Below, piece by piece: positions 15,621-24,928 of a DNA stretch of 43,009 bases. The notes beneath the pieces are model-generated. The model saw only the letters and a program-made list of their open reading frames with translations, did not search any database and was not told where the DNA came from. This stretch comes from Streptomyces sp. OR43 (GTDB lineage: Bacteria > Actinomycetota > Actinomycetes > Streptomycetales > Streptomycetaceae): NCBI RefSeq assembly GCF_008042275.1, contig NZ_RDBK01000008.1:574475-617483 (forward strand), given 5' to 3'. Within the stretch, counting starts at the first letter, position 1, and the number at the start of each line of letters is the position of its first letter. A program made the translations under genes and the position numbers.

Positions 15621-16913
15621 TCAGCGGCGCTCGGCGGTCAGGCGCTCGAGCAGGGGCACGATGTCCTTCGGCGCGGGCGCGGCGAGCATCTCGTCGTAGA
15701 GACGGCGCGCGCCGAGGGAGAACGACGGGTCCTCCAGGAGCCGCACGAGTTGCTTGTGCAGTCCCGCGACGTCCAGGGACTCGGGATCGGCGACCAGACC
15801 CGCCCCCATGCCCTCGACGTACCGGGCCGTGACCATCTCGTCCCACATCGGCAGCGGCACCACCAGCTGGGGCACCTGGAAGGCGACGGCGGCGGAGAAC
15901 GTCCCGCCCCCGCCGTGGTGGATGATCGCCGAACTGGTCGGCAGGACCTGGTTGAGCGGCACGTACTCGACCGTGTGGATGTTGTCGGGCAGGGTGCCGA
16001 CCGCGGCGAGCTGGTCGCTGTTGAGGGTGGCGACGACCTCGAGGTCCAGGGCGGACACCGAGTCGAAGAACTCGCGCATGGGGAAGCCGCTGTACTTGCC
16101 GAAAATCTTGCGGCGGCTCACCCCGAGGGTGAGCACCACGCGCGGGCGTTCGGGCCGGTGGTGCAGCCAGGCCGGGAGGGATGCCGCGCCGTTGTAGGGG
16201 ACCCGCCGCACCGGGACGTGGGTGAGGTCGAGCGGCAGCCGCATCCTGGACTGGGTCAGGTCGAGGGTCCACTGACCGAGCAGCATCTCGTCGCTGAACT
16301 CCAGCCCGTACCGCTCCAGCACCGGGCCGTACCAGCTCAGCCAGGGGTGCTCGGTCAGCTCCTTTTCCGGGTCGGCCAGTTCCCGCTTCGTCCGTTCGTG
16401 GATCAGCGCGATGTTGTCCACGCCCCAGACCAGGCGGGCATGGGCGGCGCCGCTGACCCGCGCGGCGATGGGCGCGGGGAACATCAACGGGTCCCACAGC
16501 ACGAGATCGGGCCGCCAGGCGCGGGCGAAGTCGACCAGGTTGTCCAGAACGGGCCTGCGGCCGCCCGGCTCCGCAGGCTCGGGGTAGTGCATCCTGAACA
16601 TGCCGTTGAGGATCATGCGCGCCGTGCGCCAGCCTTCCGACTCCTCCGGTTCGCACGCGTCGAAAGCGAGCGTCGGGCGGTCCGGCTTGGCGTCGCCCGT
16701 GTTCTTGCTCAGGGCTTCCGGCAACTCCTCCGGCGTTCCCAGCGGTACGGCCGTGAGCCCGGCCGCGCCGATGTTCGCGATCACCTCCGGGTCCACGACG
16801 CCCGCATGGCTCGCCACGACGACCTCGTGCCCGGCGCTCTGCAGCGCCCAGGCCAGCGGCACGATGGGATACAGGTGTGCCGTCGCCGGAAAGATGGTGA
16901 ACAGGACACGCAT
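15621..16913 (-). CDS. O-glycosyltransferase (longer DesVII/EryCIII/AknS-related type)
   Basis: A 430-residue GT-B glycosyltransferase. MRVLFTIFPATAHLYPIVPLAWALQSAGHE opens it and IIHHGGGGTFSAAVAFQVPQLVVP (about 330-353) is the donor-binding motif. The RLVWGVDNIALIHERTK region and overall length resemble DesVII, EryCIII and AknS, several of which need a P450-like partner protein (DesVIII, EryCII, AknT). No such partner gene lies in the window, so this enzyme may act alone. It is the third glycosyltransferase, which agrees with a trisaccharide or two-site decoration built from one C-glycoside and two kinds of O-linkages. Confidence 0.82.
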   Translation of the reverse strand: MRVLFTIFPATAHLYPIVPLAWALQSAGHEVVVASHAGVVDPEVIANIGAAGLTAVPLGTPEELPEALSKNTGDAKPDRPTLAFDACEPEESEGWRTARMILNGMFRMHYPEPAEPGGRRPVLDNLVDFARAWRPDLVLWDPLMFPAPIAARVSGAAHARLVWGVDNIALIHERTKRELADPEKELTEHPWLSWYGPVLERYGLEFSDEMLLGQWTLDLTQSRMRLPLDLTHVPVRRVPYNGAASLPAWLHHRPERPRVVLTLGVSRRKIFGKYSGFPMREFFDSVSALDLEVVATLNSDQLAAVGTLPDNIHTVEYVPLNQVLPTSSAIIHHGGGGTFSAAVAFQVPQLVVPLPMWDEMVTARYVEGMGAGLVADPESLDVAGLHKQLVRLLEDPSFSLGARRLYDEMLAAPAPKDIVPLLERLTAERR

Positions 16914-16990
16914 CGTTGAAACTCCGTTCGTGTTCGGGTGCACAGGGAGGTGGACGTGTGGGGACGGGGCCGGTGTGAGGACCTGCACCG

Positions 16991-18208
16991 TCAGGGCGCG
17001 GCGTCGCCCCCGCGGGTGCGGGCCGTGCAGGCGACGAGCGCGCCCGTCGCCGACACGGCGGTGAGGAACGCCAGCGCGCCCCGGTAACCGGCGCCGGAGG
17101 ACGCGGCCGCCGACGCGGCCGGCAGCGCGAGCACCGCACCGAGCTGTACGGCCGTCTGGTAGACCGGCACCGCGGAAGCCCGGTGCTCGGCCGGAATCCC
17201 GGCCGTGGCCTGGAGGTTGAGGGCCGCGAAGGACAGCACGAAGCCTGCCTCCACCAGCAGCAGCGCGGGCAGCACTCCGGTGGCGTACGTCGCGGGCGCC
17301 CCGGTGAGCAGGGCGGTCACGCAGCCGAGCGCCGCGGCACAGCTTCCGGCCCTGATCAGCCGTTCGGTGCCGAAGCGCGCCACCATCCGGCCGGCGAAGG
17401 GCAGCGCGAGCGCCAGGGGCAGACAGGCCGGCAGGAACGCGAGCGCCGTGCGCCAGGAACTCCACCCCCACTGGTCGTGCAGCCGGTAGCTGAGCAGCAT
17501 CAGCAAACCCAGGTACGTGCCGTTGAGCGTGGCCGCGCACATCGCCGAGCGCCGGAACGGACCGTTGCGCGCCAGCCGCGCCAGGGTCGCCCCGAGCGGG
17601 GCGGCGGGCGTCGGCGCCGCATCGCGGGGGATGAGCCGGGATCCGGCCGCCAGCAACAGCAGAGCGACCGGGGCGGGGAACACCGGGTTCCAGCGCCAGC
17701 TCAGTTCGGTGAGCGCCCCCGAGCACAGCAGTCCCGCGGTGAACCCGGCCGCCCCGAAGAGCGAGTACACCGTCACCGCCCGGCGTTGCTCGGCTCCCGG
17801 GCGGAACGAGGTGCTGATGATCGCGAGGCCGGTGGGCGCGGTCAGCGCGGCGCACATGCCCTTCACCACCCTGGTGGCGACCAGCACGGCGCCCTGGTCG
17901 GCGAGGCCGCCGGCCACCGAGGCGACGATGAACACCAGCAGTGCGGCCAGGTACACGCGCCGTCGGCCCCACCGGGCGACGAGACGCGGACCGAGCAGCA
18001 GCAGCGCCGCGAAGCCGGCGGCGAAGCCGCTCATCACCCACTGGCTGCCGAGCATCGAGAGACCGAGGTTCCGCCCCATCGCCGGCAGGGCGACCAGCAC
18101 GACGGAGACCTCGAGGGCGTCGACGAGCATGTTGCCGGCGAGTACGAAGAGCAGGGCCCGCCGTCCCGCGCCGATCCGGGGGGCAGGCTGCGAGGACAGC
18201 GTCGTCAT
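16991..18208 (-). CDS. MFS exporter, likely pathway self-resistance (LanJ/UrdJ-like)
   Basis: A 405-residue major facilitator with about twelve membrane helices. Typical elements are LVARWGRRRVYLAALLVF (the loop 2-3 motif, about 74-91) and the GAAGFTAGLLCSGALTELSWRW region resembling drug-exporter motif C. It lies between the glycosyltransferases and the hydroxylase/reductase gene in the same orientation, only 20 bases from the latter, so it is co-transcribed with the biosynthetic genes. It probably exports the glycosylated product. A second, unrelated exporter is encoded at 29538-31118. Confidence 0.82.
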   Translation of the reverse strand: MTTLSSQPAPRIGAGRRALLFVLAGNMLVDALEVSVVLVALPAMGRNLGLSMLGSQWVMSGFAAGFAALLLLGPRLVARWGRRRVYLAALLVFIVASVAGGLADQGAVLVATRVVKGMCAALTAPTGLAIISTSFRPGAEQRRAVTVYSLFGAAGFTAGLLCSGALTELSWRWNPVFPAPVALLLLAAGSRLIPRDAAPTPAAPLGATLARLARNGPFRRSAMCAATLNGTYLGLLMLLSYRLHDQWGWSSWRTALAFLPACLPLALALPFAGRMVARFGTERLIRAGSCAAALGCVTALLTGAPATYATGVLPALLLVEAGFVLSFAALNLQATAGIPAEHRASAVPVYQTAVQLGAVLALPAASAAASSGAGYRGALAFLTAVSATGALVACTARTRGGDAAP

Positions 18209-18228
18209 CTGCTTGGCCGTCCGCCCGC

Positions 18229-18990
18229 TCAGCCGAGCAGCGTGCCGCCGCTGGCGTCCAGATAGGAGCCGGTGATCCAGCGGGAGTCGTCGCTCGCGAG
18301 GAAGGCCACCACGTCGGCGACGTCCCGTGTCTCGCCGACCCGCCCGAAGACCGAGTAGTCCGCCATGGCCGCCACCGCCTCCGGGTCGTCGAAGACCGGC
18401 GCGCCGTTGTCGGTGATGCCCGGACCCACGCTGTTCACGGTGATGCCGCGGGGGCCGAGGTGCTTGGCGAAGTGCAGGGTGAGCTGGTCGATGGCGCCCT
18501 TGGTCATCGCGTACGCCACCTCCTGCGGGTTGGCGACCCTGGTCAGCCCGGAGGAGATGTTGATGATCCGGCCGCCGTCGGGGAGGTTTTCCAGCGCACG
18601 CTGCACGAGGAAGTACGGAGCCTTGGCGTTGACGGCGAAGAGCCGGTCGAACGCCTCGGGCGTGAGGTTCTCCGGGGCCACGCCGCCCATGACGCCGGCG
18701 TTGTTCACCAGGATGTCGAGGGTGCCGGTGCCGGTGCGTTCCTTCAGCTCCCGTTCCAGGGCCAGGAACACCTTGTGGACGTCGCCGGGCACCCCGAGCT
18801 CGGCCAGCACCGAGAAGCCCCGGCCGCCCTCCTTCTCGATGGCGGTGACCGTCTCGTCGGCGGCCTCGCGGTTGCTGGAGCAGTGCACCGCGACGAGCGC
18901 CCCCTCGCGCGCCAGCCGGATCGCCGTGGCCCGGCCGATGCCGCGGCTGGAGCCGGTGACGAGCGCGGTCTTTCCGGTCAGTTTGCCCAT
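18229..18990 (-). CDS. Internal-start SDR ketoreductase (free reductase product of the fused gene)
   Basis: The same frame as the C-terminal part of the fused gene, starting at an internal ATG at 18990 (codon 406), giving a 253-residue SDR: TGSSRGIGRA at 12-21, Ser in INISSG near 147, Tyr160 and Lys164. A perfect AGGAGG ends six bases before this ATG, inside the coding frame of the linker. That is just what is known for pgaM, where the free reductase is translated from an internal start and associates with the full-length protein. So both products are expected here; the stand-alone product is inferred from the ribosome site. Confidence 0.75.
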   Translation of the reverse strand: MGKLTGKTALVTGSSRGIGRATAIRLAREGALVAVHCSSNREAADETVTAIEKEGGRGFSVLAELGVPGDVHKVFLALERELKERTGTGTLDILVNNAGVMGGVAPENLTPEAFDRLFAVNAKAPYFLVQRALENLPDGGRIINISSGLTRVANPQEVAYAMTKGAIDQLTLHFAKHLGPRGITVNSVGPGITDNGAPVFDDPEAVAAMADYSVFGRVGETRDVADVVAFLASDDSRWITGSYLDASGGTLLG

Positions 18991-20205
18991 GGTGGTCCTC
19001 CTGTGCGTGGTGTGCTGACGATTCGGTCCGGGAGCGGCTTGGCCGACGGGCTCCGTCACGGCAGGGCCGCCGCCGTCGAGCCCGCTGATCAACGCGGCGA
19101 GATGGCGGCGGGCCGACGGGATGCCCAGCAGTTCTCGGAACACCGTCCGTACGCCGTCCACCTCGGGCCCTCCGAACAGCAGCTGAGCCTGAGCCTCGAT
19201 GTGGCCGAGTACGCGTGCGCCCACCGGGTGGCGGACGGCGTGGTAGGTGTCGAGCAGTTCCTCACCGCCCCGGCCGGTGAGGTGGGCGGCGAGCTTTCCG
19301 CCGAGGTCCGCCGCGTCCTGCAGGCCGAGGTTGAGGGCCTGTCCTCCCACCGGCAGCTGGACATGGGCGGCGTCCCCGGCGAGGAGAACCCGCCCTACGC
19401 GGTAACGGGCCGCCTGCCGACGGGCGTTGTGGAACGCGTTGAGCCAGACCGGCTCGGCGCCGCTGACGTCCTCGCCGGTTACCCGGGCCCACACCGCGCA
19501 GACCTCCTCGAAGGCGGGGGTTCTCGACGCGCCGGGTGCCCGGTCGAAGGCGTGCACCATGATGCGGGTGATGCCGTCCGGTCCGCGGCGGGCGTTGGCC
19601 ACCCCGGCCGCGTGCCGCTCGAAGCGCCGCTCCCGCAGGTCGATGCCCGCCAGGTCCGCGCGCAGCAGCTCCTTGGTGGGACCGGCACCGGGGAACGCGA
19701 AGCCGGCCAGCCGCCGTACGGCACTCTCCTCGCCGTCACAGCCCACGACGTACGCGGCGCTCAGCCGTAGCCGCTCACCCGCCGACGTGGTCACGACGAC
19801 GTGCACCCGGTCGGGCGCCTCGACCAGACCGGTCACCGTGTGGCCGCGTCGCACCTCGGCGCCGAGCCCGGTCGCCCAGTCCGCGAGAACGGCCTCGACG
19901 CGGGTCTGCGGCGCCTTCCACTGGCCGGCGTACGGGCTGTCGCCGGCCTCGGTCAGGTCGAGGGGGATGCCGCCGAAGTGGCCGGGCCCGGCGTCCGGCG
20001 GGGGCCCGAACCGTTCGACCAGGCCCCGCTCGTGCAGCAGTTCCATGGTGCGGGCGTGCAGGATCGACGCCCGCGACTCGGCGGTGGGCTCGGTCAGCCG
20101 CTCCAGCACGGTCACCCGTGCCCCGCCGGTGCGCAGTTCCCCGGCGAGCAGCAGGCCGACCGGTCCGGCGCCCACGACGAGCACATCGGTGTCCAGCGCG
20201 GCCAT
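18229..20205 (-). CDS. Fused FAD hydroxylase / SDR ketoreductase (UrdM/PgaM-like)
   Basis: One uninterrupted 658-codon frame with two enzymes. Residues 1 to ~385 are a PgaE-like FAD monooxygenase: VLVVGAGPVGLLLAGEL near 8-24, VVGCDGEESAVRR near 170, and GRVLLAGDAAHVQLPVGGQALNLGLQDA near 285-312. It lacks the thioredoxin-like C-terminal domain of ordinary aromatic hydroxylases; instead a ~20-residue linker leads to an SDR at 406-658, with TGSSRGIG, NNAG and the YAMTK Tyr-Lys pair. UrdM and PgaM are built this way and act after the first hydroxylase in 12/12b hydroxylation and C-6 ketoreduction. The SDR can also be made alone from an internal start (see 18229-18990). The ATG at 20205 follows the cyclase stop by two bases. 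Confidence 0.88.
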   Translation of the reverse strand: MAALDTDVLVVGAGPVGLLLAGELRTGGARVTVLERLTEPTAESRASILHARTMELLHERGLVERFGPPPDAGPGHFGGIPLDLTEAGDSPYAGQWKAPQTRVEAVLADWATGLGAEVRRGHTVTGLVEAPDRVHVVVTTSAGERLRLSAAYVVGCDGEESAVRRLAGFAFPGAGPTKELLRADLAGIDLRERRFERHAAGVANARRGPDGITRIMVHAFDRAPGASRTPAFEEVCAVWARVTGEDVSGAEPVWLNAFHNARRQAARYRVGRVLLAGDAAHVQLPVGGQALNLGLQDAADLGGKLAAHLTGRGGEELLDTYHAVRHPVGARVLGHIEAQAQLLFGGPEVDGVRTVFRELLGIPSARRHLAALISGLDGGGPAVTEPVGQAAPGPNRQHTTHRRTTMGKLTGKTALVTGSSRGIGRATAIRLAREGALVAVHCSSNREAADETVTAIEKEGGRGFSVLAELGVPGDVHKVFLALERELKERTGTGTLDILVNNAGVMGGVAPENLTPEAFDRLFAVNAKAPYFLVQRALENLPDGGRIINISSGLTRVANPQEVAYAMTKGAIDQLTLHFAKHLGPRGITVNSVGPGITDNGAPVFDDPEAVAAMADYSVFGRVGETRDVADVVAFLASDDSRWITGSYLDASGGTLLG

Positions 20206-20207
20206 GG

Positions 20208-21140
20208 TCAGCGCCTGTTCTCGGCGTAGTCCTTGGCATGGCCCAGGGTGGCGCGGCTGTTGGTGCTCAGCGCGCTGCGGACGTACTCCCGGGCGTCGGC
20301 GACGGTCGCGTCGGCTCCCAGGACCGCGGCGATGTTCGCCGTGTTGAGGACAACGGTGTGCTGCGAGGTCGCGGCGACGCCGCCGTCGTTCTCCGCGAAC
20401 GTCCAGTAGCCGGTGTGCAGGGTCATCAGCGCGGGCAGGGTGACCTGCTTGTACGCGATCCTGTGGTGCGGGAAGGCCACCCGGTACGACTTCGTGGTGT
20501 GCGTCGAGCCGTCCTTGGCGCGGGTGTCCATCTCCAGGGTCTGCAGCCCCGGGGTGTCCTCCGAGAAGCGGACGGAGGCCACGTGCGGCAACCGCTCCAC
20601 CCACAGCCCGGCCTCGTTGACGAAGTCGTAGGCGTCCTTGGCCGCGCCGGCGATCTGCACGGTGTCCTCGAAGGAGAACGTGAGCTCCTCGGAGACGTGG
20701 GCCAGTTCGACGTTGGTCTTCAGCGCGGCCAGCTCCGAGCGGGAGTTGCGGTCGACGGCCTCGTCGATCCACTTCAGGCCTTCCGGGTCGTCCCCGACGG
20801 CCCGGTAGTCGTGCAGCAGCCGCACCCGCGACGAGGTCCCGGACAGCGGCTCGATGATCCACGTGCCGCCCATGGCCGCGACCGGCGGGGTGGAGACCTC
20901 CTGGCGAAACGTGATCCGCAGGCTTTTGGGGTCCAGGGTGCGGCGCGAGGTCCAGTTCTTCGCCTCACCGTTGGCGGTGGCCCAGATCCGGATGCGCTCC
21001 TCGCCCGCGCCGCGCTCGACGTGGTCGACGTGGATGGTGGGCGGGAAGATCCGCGGCCAGTTCTCCACCTCGGCGATCAGCCGGTAGATGGCGACGGCCG
21101 GGGCCTCGACGGTGATGGTGTGCTCGACCTGAGTCGTCAT
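20208..21140 (-). CDS. Didomain aromatase/cyclase (UrdL/LanL-like)
   Basis: A 310-residue protein made of two START/Bet v1-like polyketide cyclase domains (about 1-150 and 155-305). The first begins EHTITVEAPAVAIYRLIAEVENWPRIFPPTIHVDHVE and the second SFEDTVQIAGAAKDAYDFVNEAGLWVERLPHVASV. Such didomain enzymes dehydrate and aromatise the first ring of C-9-reduced decaketides. A GGAGGAGA ribosome site precedes the ATG at 21140. Its place directly after the ketoreductase gene is the usual one in angucycline clusters. Confidence 0.9.
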   Translation of the reverse strand: MTTQVEHTITVEAPAVAIYRLIAEVENWPRIFPPTIHVDHVERGAGEERIRIWATANGEAKNWTSRRTLDPKSLRITFRQEVSTPPVAAMGGTWIIEPLSGTSSRVRLLHDYRAVGDDPEGLKWIDEAVDRNSRSELAALKTNVELAHVSEELTFSFEDTVQIAGAAKDAYDFVNEAGLWVERLPHVASVRFSEDTPGLQTLEMDTRAKDGSTHTTKSYRVAFPHHRIAYKQVTLPALMTLHTGYWTFAENDGGVAATSQHTVVLNTANIAAVLGADATVADAREYVRSALSTNSRATLGHAKDYAENRR

Positions 21141-21160
21141 GATGTGCTCTCCTCCGTGTC

Positions 21161-21946
21161 TCAGAAGTTGCCCAGGCCGCCACAGACGTTCAGTGCCTGG
21201 GAGGTGATGGAGGCGGCGGTGTCGGACGCCAGATAGCCGACCAGGCCCGCGACCTCCTCCGGCGTCGAGTAGCGGCCGAGCGGGATCTTCGCCTGGAACT
21301 TCTGGAGAATGGCGTCCTCGCTGGTGTCGTACGCGGCCGCGTAGCCCTGGCGCACGCGCTGCGCCATCGGCGTCTCGACATAGCCGGGGCAGACCGCGTT
21401 GACGGTGATGCCCGTGGGCGCCAGCTCGTTGCCGAGCGCCTTGGTGAGGCCGACGACACCGTGCTTGGAGGCCGAGTAGGGGACGCCGAGCACCACGCCC
21501 TGCTTGCCCGCGGTGGAGGCGATGTTGATGATGCGGCCGCGGTCCTTGTCGCGCATGCCGCCTGTGGTGAGCACCTCGCGCGTCATCAGGAAGACGCTGT
21601 TGAGGTTGGTGTCGATGACGTCGAACCAGAGTTCGTCGGTGATGTCGGCGGTGACCCCGCCGCCGGATCGGCCCGCGTTGTTGACGAGTACGTCGATCGT
21701 GCCGAAGCGCTCGACCGCCTGCCGCACGAACCGTCCTGTGTCGTCGGCGGAGCGGACGTCGCAGGGGGTGCCGTCCACCTCCAGCCCCTCGTCGAGGAGT
21801 GCCTTGACCGTACGGGTCACGCCGTCCTCGGTGCGGGCACACAGGAACACCCGGTGGCCCTGCTGGGCCAGCAGCCTGGTCACCGCCAGGCCGATGCCGC
21901 TGGTCGCGCCGGTGACGAGGGCGACCTTCGGATTCTGCTGCTTCAT
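21161..21946 (-). CDS. Polyketide C-9 ketoreductase (UrdD/LanD/ActKR-like)
   Basis: A 261-residue SDR that reduces the C-9 carbonyl of the nascent poly-beta-ketone with NADPH. The nucleotide loop TGATSGIG (12-19) and the active-site tetrad Asn114, Ser144, Tyr157, Lys161 fall at exactly the residue numbers known for the actinorhodin KR, and the length is also the same. The CPGYVETPMAQRVR segment, typical of type II PKS ketoreductases, follows. The ATG at 21946 has AGGAGA upstream. It lies after the ACP gene. Confidence 0.93.
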   Translation of the reverse strand: MKQQNPKVALVTGATSGIGLAVTRLLAQQGHRVFLCARTEDGVTRTVKALLDEGLEVDGTPCDVRSADDTGRFVRQAVERFGTIDVLVNNAGRSGGGVTADITDELWFDVIDTNLNSVFLMTREVLTTGGMRDKDRGRIINIASTAGKQGVVLGVPYSASKHGVVGLTKALGNELAPTGITVNAVCPGYVETPMAQRVRQGYAAAYDTSEDAILQKFQAKIPLGRYSTPEEVAGLVGYLASDTAASITSQALNVCGGLGNF

Positions 21947-22057
21947 GTCTGTCTCCTGCAGAAGGGTGGGAGGCGGGAGGTGTGAGGAGGGGAAAGCCTG
22001 CCGTCGGTTCCCGCCTCAGGCATCGGCGGGAACCGGAGGCGCGGTCCGGGGCTGGGC

Positions 22058-22327
22058 TCAGCCGATCTCGGCGGGCACCAGTAGGGCGTTGACGGACTCG
22101 ATCAGCGCGCGCGGCGTCTTGGCGTCGGTCAGCGTGTCGTCGTCAAGGGTGACGCCGAACTCGCGCTCGATGCGGCCGCCGGTCTCCAGCATCGCCAGCG
22201 AGTCGTAGCCCAGCGACTCGAAGTCGACGCCGGTGATGTCCCCCTCGAGGTCGACGCTTTCGTCCGCGCCGGCCCCCTCGCGCAGGATGCGCTTGAGGTC
22301 GTCGATGGTGAACTCGTGAGCAGGCAT
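22058..22327 (-). CDS. Minimal-PKS acyl carrier protein
   Basis: An 89-residue type II PKS ACP. The phosphopantetheine attachment site is Ser43 in SLGYDSLAMLE, followed by an acidic helix and the LTDAKTPRALIESVNALL helix IV region. It carries the growing chain between the ketosynthase and the tailoring cyclases, and is the expected substrate of the phosphopantetheinyl transferase at 3322-4089. AAAGGA lies ahead of the ATG. It follows KS-beta after a 97-base gap. Confidence 0.94.
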   Translation of the reverse strand: MPAHEFTIDDLKRILREGAGADESVDLEGDITGVDFESLGYDSLAMLETGGRIEREFGVTLDDDTLTDAKTPRALIESVNALLVPAEIG

Positions 22328-22424
22328 GGGTGAGTGTCCTTTCGTTGCTGGGGTGGGAAGCCGTTCCGCCCGGTCCTCCGCGCGCCGGGGGCCCGGCGGG
22401 CGCCGCCCGTCGGCGGGCCGGGCC

Positions 22425-23651
22425 CTATGCGGCGGAGCGCACCACGATCGCGGAGTTGAAACCGCCGTGGCCGCGGGCGATCACCAGGGCGGAGCGAACC
22501 GTGGCACACCGCTCCTGTCCGACGACCAGGTCGAGGCCGTGCTCGGAGGCGGGGGTGACGCCGACGGACGGCGGGATCACACCGTCCCGCATGGCGAGGA
22601 ACGCGGCGGCGAGGTCCAGGGGAGCCGCTCCCGAGTAGAGCCGCCCGGTCATCGTCTTGGGCGCCGTCACCGGCACCGCCCCGGCCCCGAACACCTCGGT
22701 GATCGCCGCGGCCTCGATCCGGTCCAGCTCGGGGATCGCGGCCGCATCGGCGAACACCACGTCGATCTCGCCCGGCGTGACCCCGGCATCGGCCAGCGCC
22801 AGCTCGACCGCCTTGCGCAGACCCGCAGGACGCTCACTGCCCGGCCGGGGGTCGAGCGTGGAGCCGTACCCGGCGATCTCGCCGTAGATCTGCTTCGCGC
22901 CCCGGGCCCGGGCCTGCTCCAGTTCCTCCATGACGAGCAGGGCACCGCCCTCGCCGGCCACATGGCCGTTCGCCGCGGCGTCGAAGGGCAGATAGGCCCG
23001 CTCCGGGTCGGTGCTGGTGCTCAGCCGGTTGCTCGCCATCTGGGCGACCCACCCCCAGGGGCAGATCGAGGCGTCGACGGCGCCCGACATCACCAGCCGG
23101 GTGCCCTTGCGGATCTGCCGCCGCGCCTGGGCGACCGCGTCGAGCCCGCCCGCCTGGTCGCTGACGACCACACCGCTCGGGCCCCGCATGCCGTTGCGTA
23201 TGGAGATCTGGCCGCTGTTGACGGCGTAGAACCAGGCGAACGACTGATACGCGCTGACGTACCGGCTCCCCTGACTCCACAAGGCCTGCAACTCCCGTTG
23301 GCCGAACTCGAAGCCGCCCGACGAACTGGCCGTGATCACACCCATCTCGTACTCGGGCAGCTCCCCCGGCCGCACCGCGGCGTCCTCGAACGCCCAGTCC
23401 GCGGCCACGAGGGCGAGCTGGGTCATTCGGTCGGTCTGCGGCAGCAGCCGGCCGGGCAGATGCTCCTGTGCGGCGAACCCCTCGATCTCACCCGCCAGCT
23501 GGACCGGATAGCGGTCGGGGACGAACCGTGAGACGCGGCCGATGCCGCTGATCCCCTTGCGGGTCGCCGTCCAGTAGGCGTCAACTCCCAGGCCGTTGGG
23601 CGCGACCACGCCCAGTCCGGTGACGGCGACCCGGACGCCGGACGCGCTCAC
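22425..23651 (-). CDS. Ketosynthase beta / chain length factor (UrdB/LanB-like)
   Basis: A 408-residue KS-like subunit. The active cysteine is replaced by Gln166 in [11 protein letters not shown], the mark of type II PKS chain length factors, which load by decarboxylating malonyl-ACP and set chain length. The GTG start at 23651 overlaps the KS-alpha stop (GTGA), ensuring equal synthesis of the heterodimer; a longer frame upstream runs out of phase through KS-alpha and is discounted. The angucycline context predicts a decaketide (C20). Confidence 0.94.
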   Translation of the reverse strand: MSASGVRVAVTGLGVVAPNGLGVDAYWTATRKGISGIGRVSRFVPDRYPVQLAGEIEGFAAQEHLPGRLLPQTDRMTQLALVAADWAFEDAAVRPGELPEYEMGVITASSSGGFEFGQRELQALWSQGSRYVSAYQSFAWFYAVNSGQISIRNGMRGPSGVVVSDQAGGLDAVAQARRQIRKGTRLVMSGAVDASICPWGWVAQMASNRLSTSTDPERAYLPFDAAANGHVAGEGGALLVMEELEQARARGAKQIYGEIAGYGSTLDPRPGSERPAGLRKAVELALADAGVTPGEIDVVFADAAAIPELDRIEAAAITEVFGAGAVPVTAPKTMTGRLYSGAAPLDLAAAFLAMRDGVIPPSVGVTPASEHGLDLVVGQERCATVRSALVIARGHGGFNSAIVVRSAA

Positions 23652-24928
23652 GCGGCCCTCCGATCGGGCCGGGCGAGCACCATGGCGCTCTGGAATCCGC
23701 CGAAGCCGCTGCCCACGGTCAGCACGGTGTCGGTCCTCCAGTCCCGAGCGGTGAGCGGCACATAGTCGAGATCGCACTCGGGGTCGGGCGTGTGCAGGTT
23801 GGCGGTGGGCGGCACGACGTGGTTCTCCATCGCCAGCGCGCTCGCCGCGATCTCGATCGAGCCGATGGCACCCAGCGAGTGCCCCACCATCGACTTGATG
23901 GAGCTGACCGGCACGGCGTACGCATGCTCGCCGAGGCTGCGCTTGAACGCGGCGGTCTCGTGCCGGTCGTTCTGCTTGGTGCCGGAACCGTGTGCGTTGA
24001 TGTAGTCGAGCGCCTGCGGGGCGAGCCTCGCCTCGTCCAGGGCGACCCGGATCGCCTCGGCCATCTCGCGTCCGTCGGGGCGCAGCCCCGTCATGTGGAA
24101 GGCGTTGCTGCGCGTGGCGTACCCGGCTATCTCCGCGTACACATGCGCGCCACGCCGCCGCGCGCTGTCCAGCTCCTCCAGGACGAAGACGGCCGAACCC
24201 TCGCCCAGGACGAAGCCGTTGCGGGTCCCGTCGAACGGGCGGGAGGCGTGCTGGGGGTCGTCGTTGTGCGATGTGGTGGCCTTGATCGCGTCGAAGCAGG
24301 CCACGGTGATGGGTGAGATCGGGGCGTCGGCCGCACCGGCCACCATGACGTCGGCCGATCCCTCCCGGATCAGTTCGGCGGCGTAGCCCACGGCGTCGAG
24401 GCCCGAGGTGCAGCCGGTGGAGATCACCGTGGCCGGGCCCTCCGCACCGACCGCCCAGGCCACCTCCGCGGCGAAGGAACTGGGCACCATGTAGTTGTAG
24501 AGGTGCGGGACAGCGTATGCGTGGTCGACGAGTTCGAGCCGTCCGCTGTCGCTGACGGTCCGGTACTCCTCGTCGAGCCCCATCGTCGCGCCGACCGCGC
24601 TGCCAATGGTCACGCCGGTGCGGTGCGGGGCGAGAGCGTCGAACTCGAGTCCGCTGTCGGCCACCGCCTCCCGCGCGGTGACCACGGCGAACTGCGCGGC
24701 CCGGTCCATCCGCCGGATCTCCTGGGCGCCGAGACCCAGCAGTTCGGCGTCGAAGTCGACCTCGGCGGCGACCTGCGAGCGGAACGGGGAGGAGTCGAAG
24801 AAGCTGATCCGCCGGGTCGCGGTGTGCCCGTCGGACAGCAGGCTCCAGAAGTTCTTGGCGCCCACGCCGCCCGGTGCGGTGACGCCGATGCCGGTGATCA
24901 CGACCCGCCTGCCGTACGGGCCGCTCAC
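23648..24928 (-). CDS. Ketosynthase alpha (UrdA/LanA-like)
   Basis: A 426-residue condensing subunit of the minimal PKS. The active-site nucleophile is Cys173 in [13 protein letters not shown], with His313 ([15 protein letters not shown]) and His350 ([12 protein letters not shown]) completing the triad. The GTG start overlaps the stop of the small cyclase gene by four bases and its stop overlaps KS-beta, so cyclase, KS-alpha and KS-beta are translationally coupled. The partners are KS-beta and the ACP encoded next. Confidence 0.95.
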   Translation of the reverse strand: MSGPYGRRVVITGIGVTAPGGVGAKNFWSLLSDGHTATRRISFFDSSPFRSQVAAEVDFDAELLGLGAQEIRRMDRAAQFAVVTAREAVADSGLEFDALAPHRTGVTIGSAVGATMGLDEEYRTVSDSGRLELVDHAYAVPHLYNYMVPSSFAAEVAWAVGAEGPATVISTGCTSGLDAVGYAAELIREGSADVMVAGAADAPISPITVACFDAIKATTSHNDDPQHASRPFDGTRNGFVLGEGSAVFVLEELDSARRRGAHVYAEIAGYATRSNAFHMTGLRPDGREMAEAIRVALDEARLAPQALDYINAHGSGTKQNDRHETAAFKRSLGEHAYAVPVSSIKSMVGHSLGAIGSIEIAASALAMENHVVPPTANLHTPDPECDLDYVPLTARDWRTDTVLTVGSGFGGFQSAMVLARPDRRAA

